64,000 nucleotides of DNA from Nocardia altamirensis NBRC 108246 (GCF_001612685.1 NZ_BDAY01000002.1:1-64000); one strand, 5' to 3'. Numbered from the stretch's first letter, positions 26,418 to 35,418 are shown. Made by a program: numbers and translations. Notes: generated from the letters alone by a model not told the origin.

Positions 26418-27606
26418 GACCGGCCGGCGGAGCGGGCCGGACCTGGTCCGTCCGGCCCGCGGCACCAGGCCGGCGAATCGGCGCGCGCTGATCATCGCCG
26501 CGGCCGCGGATCTGTTCTACCGCAACGGCTATGCCGCCGTCGGCATGAGTGCGGTGGCCGAGGCGGTGGCGATCGGGCCGTCGGCGCTGTATCGGCATTT
26601 CCGTGGCAAGCAGAGCCTGCTCGCGACGGTGGTCGGCGGGGCACTCGACGATTTCGCTGCCACGCTCGACGCGGCGGTGCCCGAAGCCGTCGCGGAGACG
26701 CTGGCCGCCGCGGTGTTGGCGCGTCGCGATATCGGGGTGCTGTGGCGGCGGGAGGCAGGCCACCTGTCGACCGACGATCGTGCGGCATTTCGCAAGCAGG
26801 CCAGGCGGATCGGCGCTCGGCTCGCCGAGATCATCGCCGTGCGCCGTCCCGAACTCGAGCCAGCGGCGGCCGACCTGCTCGCCTGGAGCGTTCTTGCGCT
26901 GGCCAACAGCGTTTCGTTCCAACGGCTTCGGCTGCCGTTACCCGAGTATGCCGAGCTGCTAAGCGAACTCATCTCTGCGGTGCTCGACGCGCCGATGTCG
27001 AGACCGGCGCGGTACCCCGTACCGTCCGAGAGCCGCGCTGTCGGGCTGGCAACGCATCCACGCCATGCAGCGATCATCGTCGAAGCGACAAGGCTTTTCG
27101 CCGAACGCGGTTTCGCCGCCGTCGGTGTCGACGAGATCGGCGCCGCCGTCGGCATCGCGGGACCGAGCGTCTACCACCACTTTTCGGGGAAGGCCGACAT
27201 CCTCCGCGCCGCCATCGCCCGTGGCGACGAACGGCTGCGTACCGATCTGCGCCGCGCTATCGACGAGGCCGCTGATCCGCGCGACGGGCTCGTCCGGCTG
27301 ATCGCGAGCTACAGCGGCTTCGTCTTCGAAAATCCCACGCTCATCCAGACTCTCGTCGCGGAGGCCGGGCACCTCCCCGAGACAGACCGCCGCCGCGCCA
27401 AGGCGGCGCACCGGTCTTATATCGCCGAATGGGTGCGGTTGCTCGGCAGCCTGCATCCCGAGTGGGACCCGACCCGCACCCGCATCAGAGCCCTCGCCGC
27501 GCAGTCGATGCTCAACGACCTCGCGTTGACACCGCATCTGCGCGCGTTCCCGGACATCGTCGCCGCGTCGGCCGCGATCGGCGCCGAGCTGTTCGTCTTA
27601 CGGTGA
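26398..27606 (+). CDS. Tandem TetR-family regulator with two HTH domains
   Basis: A 402-residue protein containing two complete TetR units. The first HTH covers residues about 28-75 (LIIAAAADLFYRNGYAAVGM to YRHFRGK) and the second about 220-268 (IIVEATRLFAERGFAAVGVD to YHHFSGK), each followed by its own helical ligand domain. TetR proteins normally have one unit of about 200 residues, so this is a fused duplication that could bind DNA as a pseudo-dimer. The GTG start overlaps the SDR end by 20 bp. Confidence 0.85.
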   Translation: MVDSTSRTGRRSGPDLVRPARGTRPANRRALIIAAAADLFYRNGYAAVGMSAVAEAVAIGPSALYRHFRGKQSLLATVVGGALDDFAATLDAAVPEAVAETLAAAVLARRDIGVLWRREAGHLSTDDRAAFRKQARRIGARLAEIIAVRRPELEPAAADLLAWSVLALANSVSFQRLRLPLPEYAELLSELISAVLDAPMSRPARYPVPSESRAVGLATHPRHAAIIVEATRLFAERGFAAVGVDEIGAAVGIAGPSVYHHFSGKADILRAAIARGDERLRTDLRRAIDEAADPRDGLVRLIASYSGFVFENPTLIQTLVAEAGHLPETDRRRAKAAHRSYIAEWVRLLGSLHPEWDPTRTRIRALAAQSMLNDLALTPHLRAFPDIVAASAAIGAELFVLR

Positions 27607-27907
27607 GCAGCTCACCCGGCCTCGCCGGTCCCGCGTTCGCCTGCGCCCGATCGCATGACCTGCTGCCACCAGGACGCGAGTGGGCTCGGTTCGGGCCAGA
27701 CGACCGTTGGGCCGACGCGGCCTGCCGCGTCTAAGGACACTTGCTTGGGACGGGGGGAGCTGTCTGAAGGAACCACGACGGACGATCTCCTCGAAATCGG
27801 TGACGGTACGCGGGGCAGCCCACGTACGGCGGGTGTGCCCACTGCGGCTTTACCGAAACTTTAAGAGACGAATGAATATTCGTGGGGTCAGTCGCGTCGA
27901 ATCGTGA
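27607..27907. other. Intergenic region, nothing identified
   Basis: About 300 bp between the TetR gene and the convergent PPOX-type gene. Reading frames here are short and unconvincing. No hairpin terminator was found. Confidence 0.4.
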
Positions 27908-28330
27908 TCAGGATGCCCACGGACCGATACCGCCGACCTTCTCGATCCGGATGCGGGTGAGCAGGCCGGGCGGCGCGTCGGCGGGCGGGAAGTCGACGGT
28001 CGGACTGGCCAGGGTCTTGGCCAGCTCCGTGAGCAATTCGGGGGCGCCGCCCTCGACGATGCGCGCGGTGCCGGTGACCGACAGGTACGGGCGCATGAAC
28101 TCGCCGGGTTCCTGCGCGAGGATCGTCACCGCGACCCTGCCGTCCCGCCGGACATTGCGCACCTTCTTGTATTCGCCGAGGTGAGCGGTGACGAGTTCGT
28201 CGCCGTCCGGCGTCGACTGCAGCGCCACCCAGACCACGCTGACCTGGGGGCTGCCATCCGGGTTGATCGTGACCAGCGTGGCATCGGCACCGGCGCCGAT
28301 GAGGGCGCGCGCTTCGTCGTCGAGTTTCAT
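27908..28330 (-). CDS. PPOX-class (pyridoxamine-phosphate-oxidase-like) F420/FMN-dependent protein
   Basis: A 140-residue split-barrel protein of the PPOX superfamily. ATLVTINPDGSPQVSVVWV is the usual first strand pair and AHLGEYKKVRNVRRDGRVAV carries the cofactor-phosphate-binding basic residues. In actinobacteria most such proteins use F420 and reduce unsaturated substrates or quinones. Whether FMN or F420 is used cannot be told from sequence. ATG 28330 gives a family-length protein; an upstream in-frame start adds an unrelated tail. Confidence 0.8.
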   Translation of the reverse strand: MKLDDEARALIGAGADATLVTINPDGSPQVSVVWVALQSTPDGDELVTAHLGEYKKVRNVRRDGRVAVTILAQEPGEFMRPYLSVTGTARIVEGGAPELLTELAKTLASPTVDFPPADAPPGLLTRIRIEKVGGIGPWAS

Positions 28331-28402
28331 GCTGTTGTCTACCTCGCGGCCGTTGCTTTCATTCCCGGCCGCCGCGCTTCGGGGCACCGCGGCCGGTTGT
28401 AC

Positions 28403-28408
28403 TACCGT
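28403..28408 (+). promoter_or_regulatory. -10 box TACCGT for the DUF72 gene
   Basis: TACCGT ends 7 nt before ATG 28416, as in leaderless genes. It supports this start over upstream in-frame codons inside the PPOX gene. Confidence 0.45.
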
Positions 28409-28415
28409 CGCTGGC

Positions 28416-29252
28416 ATGCGGCTTCACGTGGGCTGTGCGATGTGGACGCACGCGGCATGGCAGGAATGGCAACCGGCGTCGGGGGATCGGCTGGCCGCCT
28501 ACGCCGCGCGATGCAACGCGGTGGAGGGCAACACGACCTTCTACGCCATCCCCGCGGTGCGCACGGTCGAGTCGTGGGCGGCGCAGCTCACCCCGGAGTT
28601 CCGTTTCCTGCCCAAACTGCACAAGTCGATCACCCACGAGCGCAGGCTGACCGGTGCCGACGAGGAGCTCCGCACGTTCCTGTCGGCGATCGAGCCACTC
28701 GGCCCGAGCGCGCATGCCCTGTGGATCCAATTGCCGAGCTCGTTCGGCCCCAACGATCTCGGCGCGCTTGCCGGTTTCCTGCGCGAGCTGCCGCGCTCGT
28801 ACCGCTGCGCCGTCGAGGTCCGCCACCCGGCGTTCTTCGAGAACGAGCAGGCGACCCGCTACCTGGAACGCGTGCTCGCGCGGGTGCACGTCGAATGGCT
28901 GACCTTCGACACCACAGTGCTTTTCGACGGACTGCCCACCCCCGCCGAACAGGAGGCGTGGTCGAAGAAGCCACGCGTCCCCTTACGCACCCGTGCTCTC
29001 ACCGAGTACCCGATCGTCCGCTACCACGGCCGCGAGTCGACCGACCGCACCGTCGACGGCTGGCAACCCTGGGTCGCCATCGTCGCCGACTGGTTGCGTG
29101 AGGGCCGTTCGCCCACGGTCTTCCTGCATACCCCGAACAACGCCGACGCTGTCACGCTGGCGCGCCGCTTCCACGCCGAGGTGGCCGCCAGGGTGCCCGA
29201 GCTGGACCCACTCCCTGAACCGGCCCCGACCGGACCGATGACGTTGTTCTGA
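28416..29252 (+). CDS. DUF72 (YecE-like) TIM-barrel protein
   Basis: A 278-residue protein with DUF72 landmarks: HVGCAMWTHAAWQ at the start, NAVEGNTTFYAIP, FLPKLHKSITHERRL and VRYHGRES near the end. The family folds as a TIM barrel related to xylose-isomerase-like enzymes; its biochemical role is not established. Divergent from the PPOX gene and followed by a strong stem-loop, so it is probably monocistronic. Confidence 0.82.
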   Translation: MRLHVGCAMWTHAAWQEWQPASGDRLAAYAARCNAVEGNTTFYAIPAVRTVESWAAQLTPEFRFLPKLHKSITHERRLTGADEELRTFLSAIEPLGPSAHALWIQLPSSFGPNDLGALAGFLRELPRSYRCAVEVRHPAFFENEQATRYLERVLARVHVEWLTFDTTVLFDGLPTPAEQEAWSKKPRVPLRTRALTEYPIVRYHGRESTDRTVDGWQPWVAIVADWLREGRSPTVFLHTPNNADAVTLARRFHAEVAARVPELDPLPEPAPTGPMTLF

Positions 29253-29268
29253 ACTCTTCAGCGGGTAG

Positions 29269-29298
29269 CCGCGGGTTGTGCCTGCTGACAACCCGCGG
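29269..29298 (+). terminator. Stem-loop after the DUF72 gene
   Basis: CCGCGGGTTGT (29269-29279) pairs perfectly with ACAACCCGCGG (29288-29298) over an 8-nt loop, 16 nt after the DUF72 stop codon. There is no T tract. Confidence 0.55.
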
Positions 29299-29506
29299 CA
29301 ATCGTGTTGGTGGCTGCGCCAAGCGAATCGGGTGTCCACCTGGGAAGCTGAGGAAGCGTTCTTCCGTGTTCGGTTGATGCCACTCCCGAGGAGCATCTCG
29401 TGCCCAGGCCCGTTGTCCATTGCTTCGTTGACCAGATTTCTCGACTCGCTGGGGGTGATGGTCCTCGGGAAGTACGCACGTCGCGTCGGGGGCGGGTGTA
29501 CCGGTG

Positions 29507-30343
29507 ATGCTGTCCACGGTCATTCGGACGATCGATGTCGACGGCGTGCCGATCGGATATACCGACAGCGGTGACCCGACCGGTCGATCGGGCAGTCCGG
29601 TCATCGTTTTCGGGCACAGCCTGCTGTTCGGCGGCTGGATGTTCCGGGCCCAGATCGACGTGCTGCGCAGGCACTATCGGTGCATCGCCATCGACTGGCG
29701 TGGACAGGGCGGCACCCAGCCGACGCCGGACGGCTACGACATGGACACGCTGACCGCCGACGCCGTCGGGGTGATCCGCGAATTGGCGCTCGCGCCGGTG
29801 CACTGGGTCGGCGTCGGCATGGGCGGTTTCGTTGGTCAGCGCGTCGCCGCCAGGCACGGCGAACTGTTGCGGTCGCTGACCCTGCTGGACACCAGCGCGG
29901 GGACCGAGGATCCGGCCAAGATCGGCAGGTACACCCGACTCGCCTGGGCCGTAAGACTTTTCGGCGTCGACGCGGTCCGCGGCAAACTCGCGCGGCTACT
30001 GTTCGGCCCCGCCTTCCTGAGCGATCCTGCCGCGGCGGACGTCGTGGACGAATGGGCCCAGCGGCTCGATCGCATCGACAGCGTCGGCACCCGCAAGGCG
30101 ATCCTCGGGGTGGTCGGCCGAGCGTCCGCCGATCGGGAGATCACCGGCATCTCGGTGCCGACCCTGGTCGCGGTCGGTGTCGACGACACGGTGACCCCGA
30201 TCCAGGACGCGCAGCGGCTCGCGGCGCTGATCCCCAAGGCGCGGCTGGAGATCATCGAACGGGCCGGGCACAGCTGCGTGCTCGAGCAGCCGACCGTGGT
30301 CACGACACTGCTGCAGACGTTCCTCGCCGACCTCGATGGCTGA
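29507..30343 (+). CDS. Alpha/beta hydrolase-fold protein lacking the nucleophilic Ser
   Basis: A 278-residue alpha/beta hydrolase of the haloperoxidase/lipase-like group with an oxyanion-type FGHSLL near the start, an Asp in VGVDDTV and a His in ERAGHSCVLEQP. The nucleophile elbow reads GVGMGG: Gly104 (codon GGC at 29816-29818) stands where Ser is expected. One base change (AGC to GGC) would explain it. The protein may be inactive, serve as a binding protein or use another residue. A GTG at 29504 is an alternative start. It is convergent with the PucR-type gene, one base apart. Confidence 0.78.
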   Translation: MLSTVIRTIDVDGVPIGYTDSGDPTGRSGSPVIVFGHSLLFGGWMFRAQIDVLRRHYRCIAIDWRGQGGTQPTPDGYDMDTLTADAVGVIRELALAPVHWVGVGMGGFVGQRVAARHGELLRSLTLLDTSAGTEDPAKIGRYTRLAWAVRLFGVDAVRGKLARLLFGPAFLSDPAAADVVDEWAQRLDRIDSVGTRKAILGVVGRASADREITGISVPTLVAVGVDDTVTPIQDAQRLAALIPKARLEIIERAGHSCVLEQPTVVTTLLQTFLADLDG

Positions 30344-30344
30344 T

Positions 30345-31607
30345 TCAGGCGACGCGCTCCGGGGCGAGGATCTTGTCGCCGTAGGTCTGGGCGCAGCGCA
30401 ACGCCAATTCGATATAGGTGGCTCGTTCCTCGATGGAATGACCGAGCAGTTCCTCGGATTGGTTGATGCGGTAGCGCACCGTGTTGGGGTGCACGGTCAA
30501 CAGTTGGGCGGTGGCAGGCACGTTACGGCCGCTCGCCAGGTAGGCGAGCACGGTCTCGCGCAACCGCGCGGTGGTCTCGTCGGCGCTCATCAACGCGCCC
30601 AATTCCCTTGCCGCCATGACCCTTATCGCCTCGATGCTGCCGTCACCGGTGGTGAGGCAGACCAATTCGACGTCGGTGTAGCGGATAACCGCTGGGGCAT
30701 AGTCGGTTTCGATCGCCACCCGCTGGGCGGCGAGTGCTTCGCGATGGCTTTGCCTGAACCCGGTGGCGCCCGGCGCCGACGAGCCGACGGCGGCATGCAG
30801 CCCTGGCTGTCCACCGAGGGACAACCCCGTGAGATCGGGGACGCCCGCGGTGGCGATCCACACCCACATGCCGCGCACGCCGGACGACAGCATCAACGGC
30901 CGCGCGGCATCGAGGTGCGCGGCGATGTCGGTGCCGAGCTTCTCCAGCGTGCGCACCGGTTCCGGCACGGACGCGGACTCGTCGGCCCACAGCACGATCG
31001 CGGTCTGGTGCCTGCGCAGCGAGTGCCCGAGCTGTGCCTCGGCCTGGTCGATGTCGACGGTGTCGCCGCGCAGGATCGAGCCTGCCAGCCCGAATCGCCG
31101 TGCGAGCGCGCCACGTTGCCACTGTTCGCGCTCGTCGGTGTAGACCGCGACCGATGCCTCGACGCAGGTGTCGGTCCACTCCAGCACCCGATCCCAGAAC
31201 AGCAGCAGCACCGCGCTGCGGAGCTGGTCGTCCTCGATCGCCTTGTTCAGGAAGTCGGTGATGAACTGCCAGAGCATGGCCTGCCCGACCCGGTAGGTCC
31301 GCATCACCACGTCGATCCCGAACCCGCGCCGCGCCACCGTGCGCGACAGCGCGAGCACTTCGGCGGGCGGATGGACCTCGAACACCTCTCTGCTCACCAT
31401 CGCGAGGAAGCTGCGCCAATGTGCGCGGGTCGCGGCGTGCAGTTGTTCGCCGAGTTCGGCGTCGCCGGGCAGGTGCGCGTTGACCGCATTGATCTTCCCG
31501 TCGACGAGGTCGACCAACTGTTGGGTCTGCTCGTCGTTGCGAGCCTGCGCCCCGAATTGGACAAGCCAATCCAGGGCCTCCTGATCCAGGGCGGTCATAG
31601 GCCACAT
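30345..31607 (-). CDS. PucR/CdaR-type helix-turn-helix regulator
   Basis: A 420-residue regulator with an N-terminal helical sensor part (about 1-170), a GGDEF-like degenerate middle region and a C-terminal PucR HTH (LLTVHPNTVRYRINQSEELLG, inside the last 60 residues). Such proteins activate genes for purine, sugar-diacid or other catabolic pathways. ATG 31607 is chosen because GGAG lies 7 nt upstream; an ATG three codons later is also possible. Target genes are not evident from the neighbourhood. Confidence 0.82.
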   Translation of the reverse strand: MWPMTALDQEALDWLVQFGAQARNDEQTQQLVDLVDGKINAVNAHLPGDAELGEQLHAATRAHWRSFLAMVSREVFEVHPPAEVLALSRTVARRGFGIDVVMRTYRVGQAMLWQFITDFLNKAIEDDQLRSAVLLLFWDRVLEWTDTCVEASVAVYTDEREQWQRGALARRFGLAGSILRGDTVDIDQAEAQLGHSLRRHQTAIVLWADESASVPEPVRTLEKLGTDIAAHLDAARPLMLSSGVRGMWVWIATAGVPDLTGLSLGGQPGLHAAVGSSAPGATGFRQSHREALAAQRVAIETDYAPAVIRYTDVELVCLTTGDGSIEAIRVMAARELGALMSADETTARLRETVLAYLASGRNVPATAQLLTVHPNTVRYRINQSEELLGHSIEERATYIELALRCAQTYGDKILAPERVA

Positions 31608-31804
31608 TCTGCTGCTCCGGGTGCCGCTGTGCGGCACATTCGACGGGATCGGTGCCGCGATATTTCCGTCTGAAAATTGCGCGACGCACACTGCGCGAAT
31701 ACGGTTCTGCACACTCGCGCTAGGTAGTCTGTGCAGGTCCCCGAAGGGTGGGACGGTCTTGTGGCAATTCCGATCAGCACTGACCCCACACGCGGAGGGC
31801 CATA

Positions 31805-31885
31805 ATGAACGGATCGTCGATCAGTACACGAACGCCCAATAAAAAGACCTACGGGTCGGTTTGTGTTGTGCGCCCATGGGCATAA
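31805..31885 (+). CDS. Possible 26-aa small ORF with a strong ribosome binding site
   Basis: ATG 31805 follows GGAGG at the ideal 6-nt distance and opens a 26-codon frame, MNGSSISTRTPNKKTYGSVC at the N-terminus, polar and basic. It ends 7 nt before the next small ORF and may be a leader peptide for it. The strong ribosome binding site is the only support; the composition says little. Confidence 0.3.
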   Translation: MNGSSISTRTPNKKTYGSVCVVRPWA

Positions 31886-31892
31886 CCCGCTC

Positions 31893-32048
31893 ATGAAACC
31901 GGACGAAGCTGCGCGTCGCCTGCTCGAGGTCATTTTGACGCGGTATGGGTCCGTAGACGAATTCATCGGATTGCTTCGCGTCGACCCGCTCGTCGATACC
32001 ACGGAACTGCCACCATTATCGGGATACTTCTGGTCAATTCCATCGTGA
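31893..32048 (+). CDS. Small hypothetical protein (51 aa)
   Basis: A 51-residue ORF starting MKPDEAARRLLEVILTRYGS. Its amphipathic helical composition looks protein-like. No Shine-Dalgarno precedes the ATG, but the 26-aa ORF stops 7 nt upstream, so re-initiation is possible. No family is recognised. The stop is 13 bp from the convergent DUF4254 gene. Confidence 0.4.
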   Translation: MKPDEAARRLLEVILTRYGSVDEFIGLLRVDPLVDTTELPPLSGYFWSIPS

Positions 32049-32061
32049 AGTCGATGCATGT

Positions 32062-32490
32062 TTATCGGCGCTCGATGGAACGCGGTCGGCGCGTGCCGAA
32101 TTCATGAATCAGATCGGTCCAGTCGTTCGCCAGCGCGGCCAGCCGGGACCACGCCGCGTGCACCTGTTGCTCGGCGGCATCGTCGGCGGTCATCAGCAGG
32201 TGATCGGCGAGAATCTGGGCCGCGGCCATGCGGTCGACGGCCCGGCCCAGCGACGCCGCGCCGCGGTCATGCGCGCGCCGCGGGGGCAGCTGCTTGGCCA
32301 CCCACCCGTCGATGACCGTGACGACTTCCCCTCGGCGGTAGTCGATTTCGGCCGCCCGCTCGGGCTGGGCGCGGCGGGTGTGATGCAACTGCGCCAAAGC
32401 GCGCGCCAACTGCGTGATCAGGTGATCACCTGGCCGGTCGCCGGCGTGCATGCGCAACGCAGCGGAGAGTTCGTGCCAGTCGGGCAGCAT
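32062..32490 (-). CDS. DUF4254 family protein
   Basis: A 142-residue helical protein with the DUF4254 pattern: an N-terminal LPDWHELSAALR segment, AEIDYRRGEVVTVIDGWV in the middle and LANDWTDLIHEF near the end. The family is abundant in Nocardia and of unknown function. The start is uncertain: ATG 32490 gives the family-like N-terminus, but the frame is open up to 32823 with GTG codons near 32562. Soluble and cytoplasmic by composition. Confidence 0.65.
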   Translation of the reverse strand: MLPDWHELSAALRMHAGDRPGDHLITQLARALAQLHHTRRAQPERAAEIDYRRGEVVTVIDGWVAKQLPPRRAHDRGAASLGRAVDRMAAAQILADHLLMTADDAAEQQVHAAWSRLAALANDWTDLIHEFGTRRPRSIERR

Positions 32491-32940
32491 CGGCCGCGCG
32501 CCGCCCGACTCGATCGGCAGGGTTCGCGGTCTCGGCCCGTCGGCGGTCTGCACGGTCACGTGTCGCGGTCGACGCGGCGCGGCGGGTGCGCTCGGCAAAC
32601 AACCACGGCTCGGGTATCGACGGCAGGCGGCGGGGACGTGGTTCGCGCGCGCTGCCGCGCGGTCCCCAGCTCTCGGTTGTCCGGTTGCGTTGGCACGGTA
32701 GCCTTCCCTGACGACGGTCGAGGTGCACCCGACCCCCGGCGACCAGCCGTAATCCTCTGGCTCGGCAGGCCGTTCTGCGCGTACCCGAGATAAGGGAGCA
32801 GAGCGCCCGGGTGCCGGATGCACCTATCAGCATCGTCCGTGACGACCGGCTCCGGAAGACGGATTCAGGTCAATTCGTCCGGTGTTTGGCCTCTTTGGTT
32901 ATGGTCCGGCAATCCGAGCGGCTCGGCGTCGGCGCCGGAT
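32491..32940. other. Region upstream of the DUF4254 gene; no separate gene supported
   Basis: The DUF4254 frame stays open to 32823 on the minus strand but the added sequence is Arg/Pro-rich and has no domain features, so it is more likely 5-prime untranslated region. No hairpins or palindromes stood out. Confidence 0.35.
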
Positions 32941-33855
32941 TCACCCGGGGAGCAGCTCCGGGTAGACCGTGCAGTGCCGGATCGTGCCCGACAGGCCGGG
33001 CAGTTCTTGGGGCTCGGTCCAGGTGTGGAAGCCGTCGTTGCTGTCGCTGAAGTAGTACTTGCCCGCTCCGAGGGTGTCGGGGTTGTAGGCATCGAAGTAG
33101 ATGCGCCAGCTCCCGTCGGGCAGGGCGATCACGCACTGCCCCTCCCTCGGAGCGCCCCAGTTAGCCCAATTGCCTTGTTCGACAAAGGCATACGGGCCCA
33201 GTGGACTACCTGCGACGGCGAGCTCGATGAACTTGGTCTCCTCGTTCTTGGTGAACGCGAAATAGCGGTTGTCGCGGGGGATGATCGTGGTGTCGATGTA
33301 GCCGAAGGCGGCGCCGTCACGGGCGCCGAGCCCGGCAATCGGGGTGAGCGGACTCCACGTCCACAAGCCTGGTGTGGTTGCCGTCATCATGTGCGGGGTG
33401 AAGCGGCCCTCGACGGCCAGCGACACGATCACGTTGACCTGGCCTCCGGCGTCGACGAACCATTCCGGGGCCCAGGTGTTGGTCACGCCGGGGACGAGAA
33501 CGGGGAGGTCGTACATGTGGTTCCAGTTCACCCGATCGGTGCTCCTGGCGAAGCCGATGGTGTGACCCTCCCACGCGGTGGTGTGGGTGAGGTAGTAGAC
33601 GCCGTCGGAGTGCCGGAAGATGCTGGGGTCGCGCAACAACGATCCGTTGGGTGGCCGGTAGGCGGGCTCGGCCAGCGGCGTGAAGTTGAGCGCGTCGGTG
33701 GATTCGTAGACGTACAAATCGGTTTCGTTGGCGTTGGTGAACGCGGTCATCGTGTAGCGCATCGCAGGCGCCGCGGCGGCATGGTTGTGAGCCAGCATGC
33801 TCAACGGTATCCCTGCCGCGAGCGCCAGCGCCGACCTGCGACTTATAGCTGTCAC
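32941..33855 (-). CDS. Secreted glycoside hydrolase family 43-like protein (Tat signal)
   Basis: A 304-residue exported protein. TAISRRSALALAAG is a twin-arginine signal followed by HAAAA-type cleavage residues. The mature part is a five-bladed-propeller type glycosidase sequence: LRDPSIFRHSDGVYYLTHTT, then TWAPEWFVDAGGQVNV and YIDTTIIPRDNRYFAF, as in GH43/GH32-like enzymes. Likely substrates are arabinose- or xylose-containing glycans; the cell's own arabinogalactan is conceivable. The GTG at 33855 is the start that keeps the Tat motif at the N-terminus. Catalytic acids are not assigned with certainty. Confidence 0.72.
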   Translation of the reverse strand: MTAISRRSALALAAGIPLSMLAHNHAAAAPAMRYTMTAFTNANETDLYVYESTDALNFTPLAEPAYRPPNGSLLRDPSIFRHSDGVYYLTHTTAWEGHTIGFARSTDRVNWNHMYDLPVLVPGVTNTWAPEWFVDAGGQVNVIVSLAVEGRFTPHMMTATTPGLWTWSPLTPIAGLGARDGAAFGYIDTTIIPRDNRYFAFTKNEETKFIELAVAGSPLGPYAFVEQGNWANWGAPREGQCVIALPDGSWRIYFDAYNPDTLGAGKYYFSDSNDGFHTWTEPQELPGLSGTIRHCTVYPELLPG

Positions 33856-34225
33856 GCATCGGATTATCCAGCGGTGATAGCGGCTCGCTAGCCGACACGC
33901 CGTACCCCTGCGGGCGGTGCCCTGCGGTGACGAGGGCTTGGCTGGGACGGTCGTCTCGATCGGGTCGGTAGCTGCGTAGCGGCCCCGAGGCGGGCCCGCG
34001 CCGATCATGTTGCTCGCCGCCGCCATCGAATGCTGTGTCGGAGAACAAGTTACGAATACGGCGTTGGAACCCAGCCCAAGACGGCCGGTCATCGCGCATG
34101 CGACCCTCTAGTCGGGCAAACGGATCCGCTCACCCCCGGCGGTGACCGCACCAACGGTCAGTGCCCCTTGCGCGCACCTGCGCGGTCGCGCGTTTGCCGA
34201 AAGCCGAATATCTGGAGCAGCAACC
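33856..34225. other. Divergent intergenic region
   Basis: About 370 bp between the GH43-like gene (-) and a hypothetical gene (+). The minus-strand frame of the GH43-like gene is open here but precedes the Tat signal. No other feature is supported. Confidence 0.4.
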
Positions 34226-34681
34226 ATGCGAGAGCCCGTCGATCGGCCGGACCGGGACCGGCCAGGCGCCGTGCCGACTGCCCGCGAACTGCTGGACGCG
34301 ATGCATGACGTTGTCCCCGAACGGCATCCGGCCGCGCCGGTGCTGCGGGCCGCCTGTCTGCTCGCGGCCGTCGACGAGTGGATCCACCGCCATCGGGCCG
34401 CGGTCGGGCCCGGCCGCGCGGACCCGGGACAGGCGAACAGCCAGGGGATCGAGCGCGCGGCCCGCACCTTGCGGCGCTACCTCATCGAAGGGATCACCGA
34501 GGCGATCCCCGACGTGGACGGCGTCGGCACGGCGGTCGCCGAGCTGGCAGGCGCCTGGGTGGACTGGCGCAGCGTGCCGAGCGGCGCCGACCCGGCCCGC
34601 AAGGCCGATACCCGCCAGGCACTCATCGCCGCCGGCGCCGCCTACGACACGCTCACCGGGCACGCCGTTGTCGAGAAATAG
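34226..34681 (+). CDS. Hypothetical helical protein (151 aa)
   Basis: A 151-residue soluble, Ala/Arg/Asp-rich protein predicted to be mostly helical (TARELLDAMHDVVPERHPAA, then LRAACLLAAVDEWIHRHRA). GGAG lies 8 nt before ATG 34226. No domain is recognised, and it has no export signal. Its style resembles lineage-specific Nocardia proteins. Confidence 0.55.
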   Translation: MREPVDRPDRDRPGAVPTARELLDAMHDVVPERHPAAPVLRAACLLAAVDEWIHRHRAAVGPGRADPGQANSQGIERAARTLRRYLIEGITEAIPDVDGVGTAVAELAGAWVDWRSVPSGADPARKADTRQALIAAGAAYDTLTGHAVVEK

Positions 34682-34881
34682 GGGCGATATCGTGCCGGTC
34701 GAATGCGTACGCAACAGTGCGTTTCGCGGGTGTCGCCACGGTCGGGCGGTCATTCCATCCGGAATCGCAACGGAATAGCGAGCTGCTGGTTAATATTGGT
34801 GCGTCCCGCGCATTTCGGGACAGTTTTGCAGAGTGGGTCGTGGTCGCCCCTGCGGCTCACTATCGCTGTACACAGTCCGGT

Positions 34882-34906
34882 GAGGTCCGGGTGATCCCCG
34901 GGCCTC
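34882..34906 (-). terminator. Stem-loop just after the 156-aa minus-strand ORF
   Basis: GAGGTCCGGG (34882-34891) pairs with CCCGGGCCTC (34897-34906), with one G-T pair and a 5-nt loop. On the minus strand it starts 5 nt after the stop codon of the ORF at 34911-35381, as expected for its terminator. There is no T tract. Confidence 0.4.
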
Positions 34907-34910
34907 ATCG

Positions 34911-35381
34911 TCACAGCATTGTGTGGCGCTTTGTCGAGGCCTTGTCGCCGAAAATGAAATCGAGTGTGTTCGCCTCGAATTCTCCGACCCAGCCCCGAAT
35001 TTCCCGATCTGCGGCATCGGCGGGTTCCGAATATGCCGTGGCGCCGACATGTTTCGATGCGCGGTCGGTCGACAGGTATCGATGCGAAACGACAAGGGAC
35101 GCCGCAGGCGTGATCACCTCGGATTCCAGCAGCTTCGGCAAATCCTGCCGCACCGTCGGCGGTGGCGGGGTTGGCTCCTTCTTCGGTGGTGGTAGCCGAC
35201 TCCTGTCGGCGGGACATCCCGGCCGGGTGTCCAACGCTGGCTGTGCCTGGCATGCGTCGATAGTGTCTTCGTTGCCGAAGTACGTGCGGATGGAACGGAT
35301 TTCGGCCGTTTTCGGCGGATCCGTTCTAGCTGCGACGATGCGATCGCGCCGGACCGTCGGCCGGGAGTCGCGCAGGGGCAC
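34911..35381 (-). CDS. Hypothetical protein (156 aa), low confidence
   Basis: A GTG-started 156-residue frame in a stretch with no other good gene. Codon third positions are GC-rich as in real genes here, and a stem-loop follows the stop. The N-terminal half is basic and Pro-rich (LPPPKKEPTPPPP); the C-terminal half looks folded (EIRGWVGEFEANTLDFIFGD). No homologue is recognised. It could also be a chance frame. Confidence 0.38.
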   Translation of the reverse strand: MPLRDSRPTVRRDRIVAARTDPPKTAEIRSIRTYFGNEDTIDACQAQPALDTRPGCPADRSRLPPPKKEPTPPPPTVRQDLPKLLESEVITPAASLVVSHRYLSTDRASKHVGATAYSEPADAADREIRGWVGEFEANTLDFIFGDKASTKRHTML

Positions 35382-35388
35382 AGGTGTT

Positions 35389-35418
35389 TTGCCCTCCCCG
35401 GCGCCGGTGCGCTAGCCT
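35389..35418 (+). promoter_or_regulatory. Candidate promoter TTGCCC-18-TAGCCT of the 29-aa peptide gene
   Basis: TTGCCC (35389-35394) and TAGCCT (35413-35418) are 18 bp apart, a sigma-70-like layout. This gives a start near 35425 and a leader of about 48 nt with AGGGAG before ATG 35473. Confidence 0.35.
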
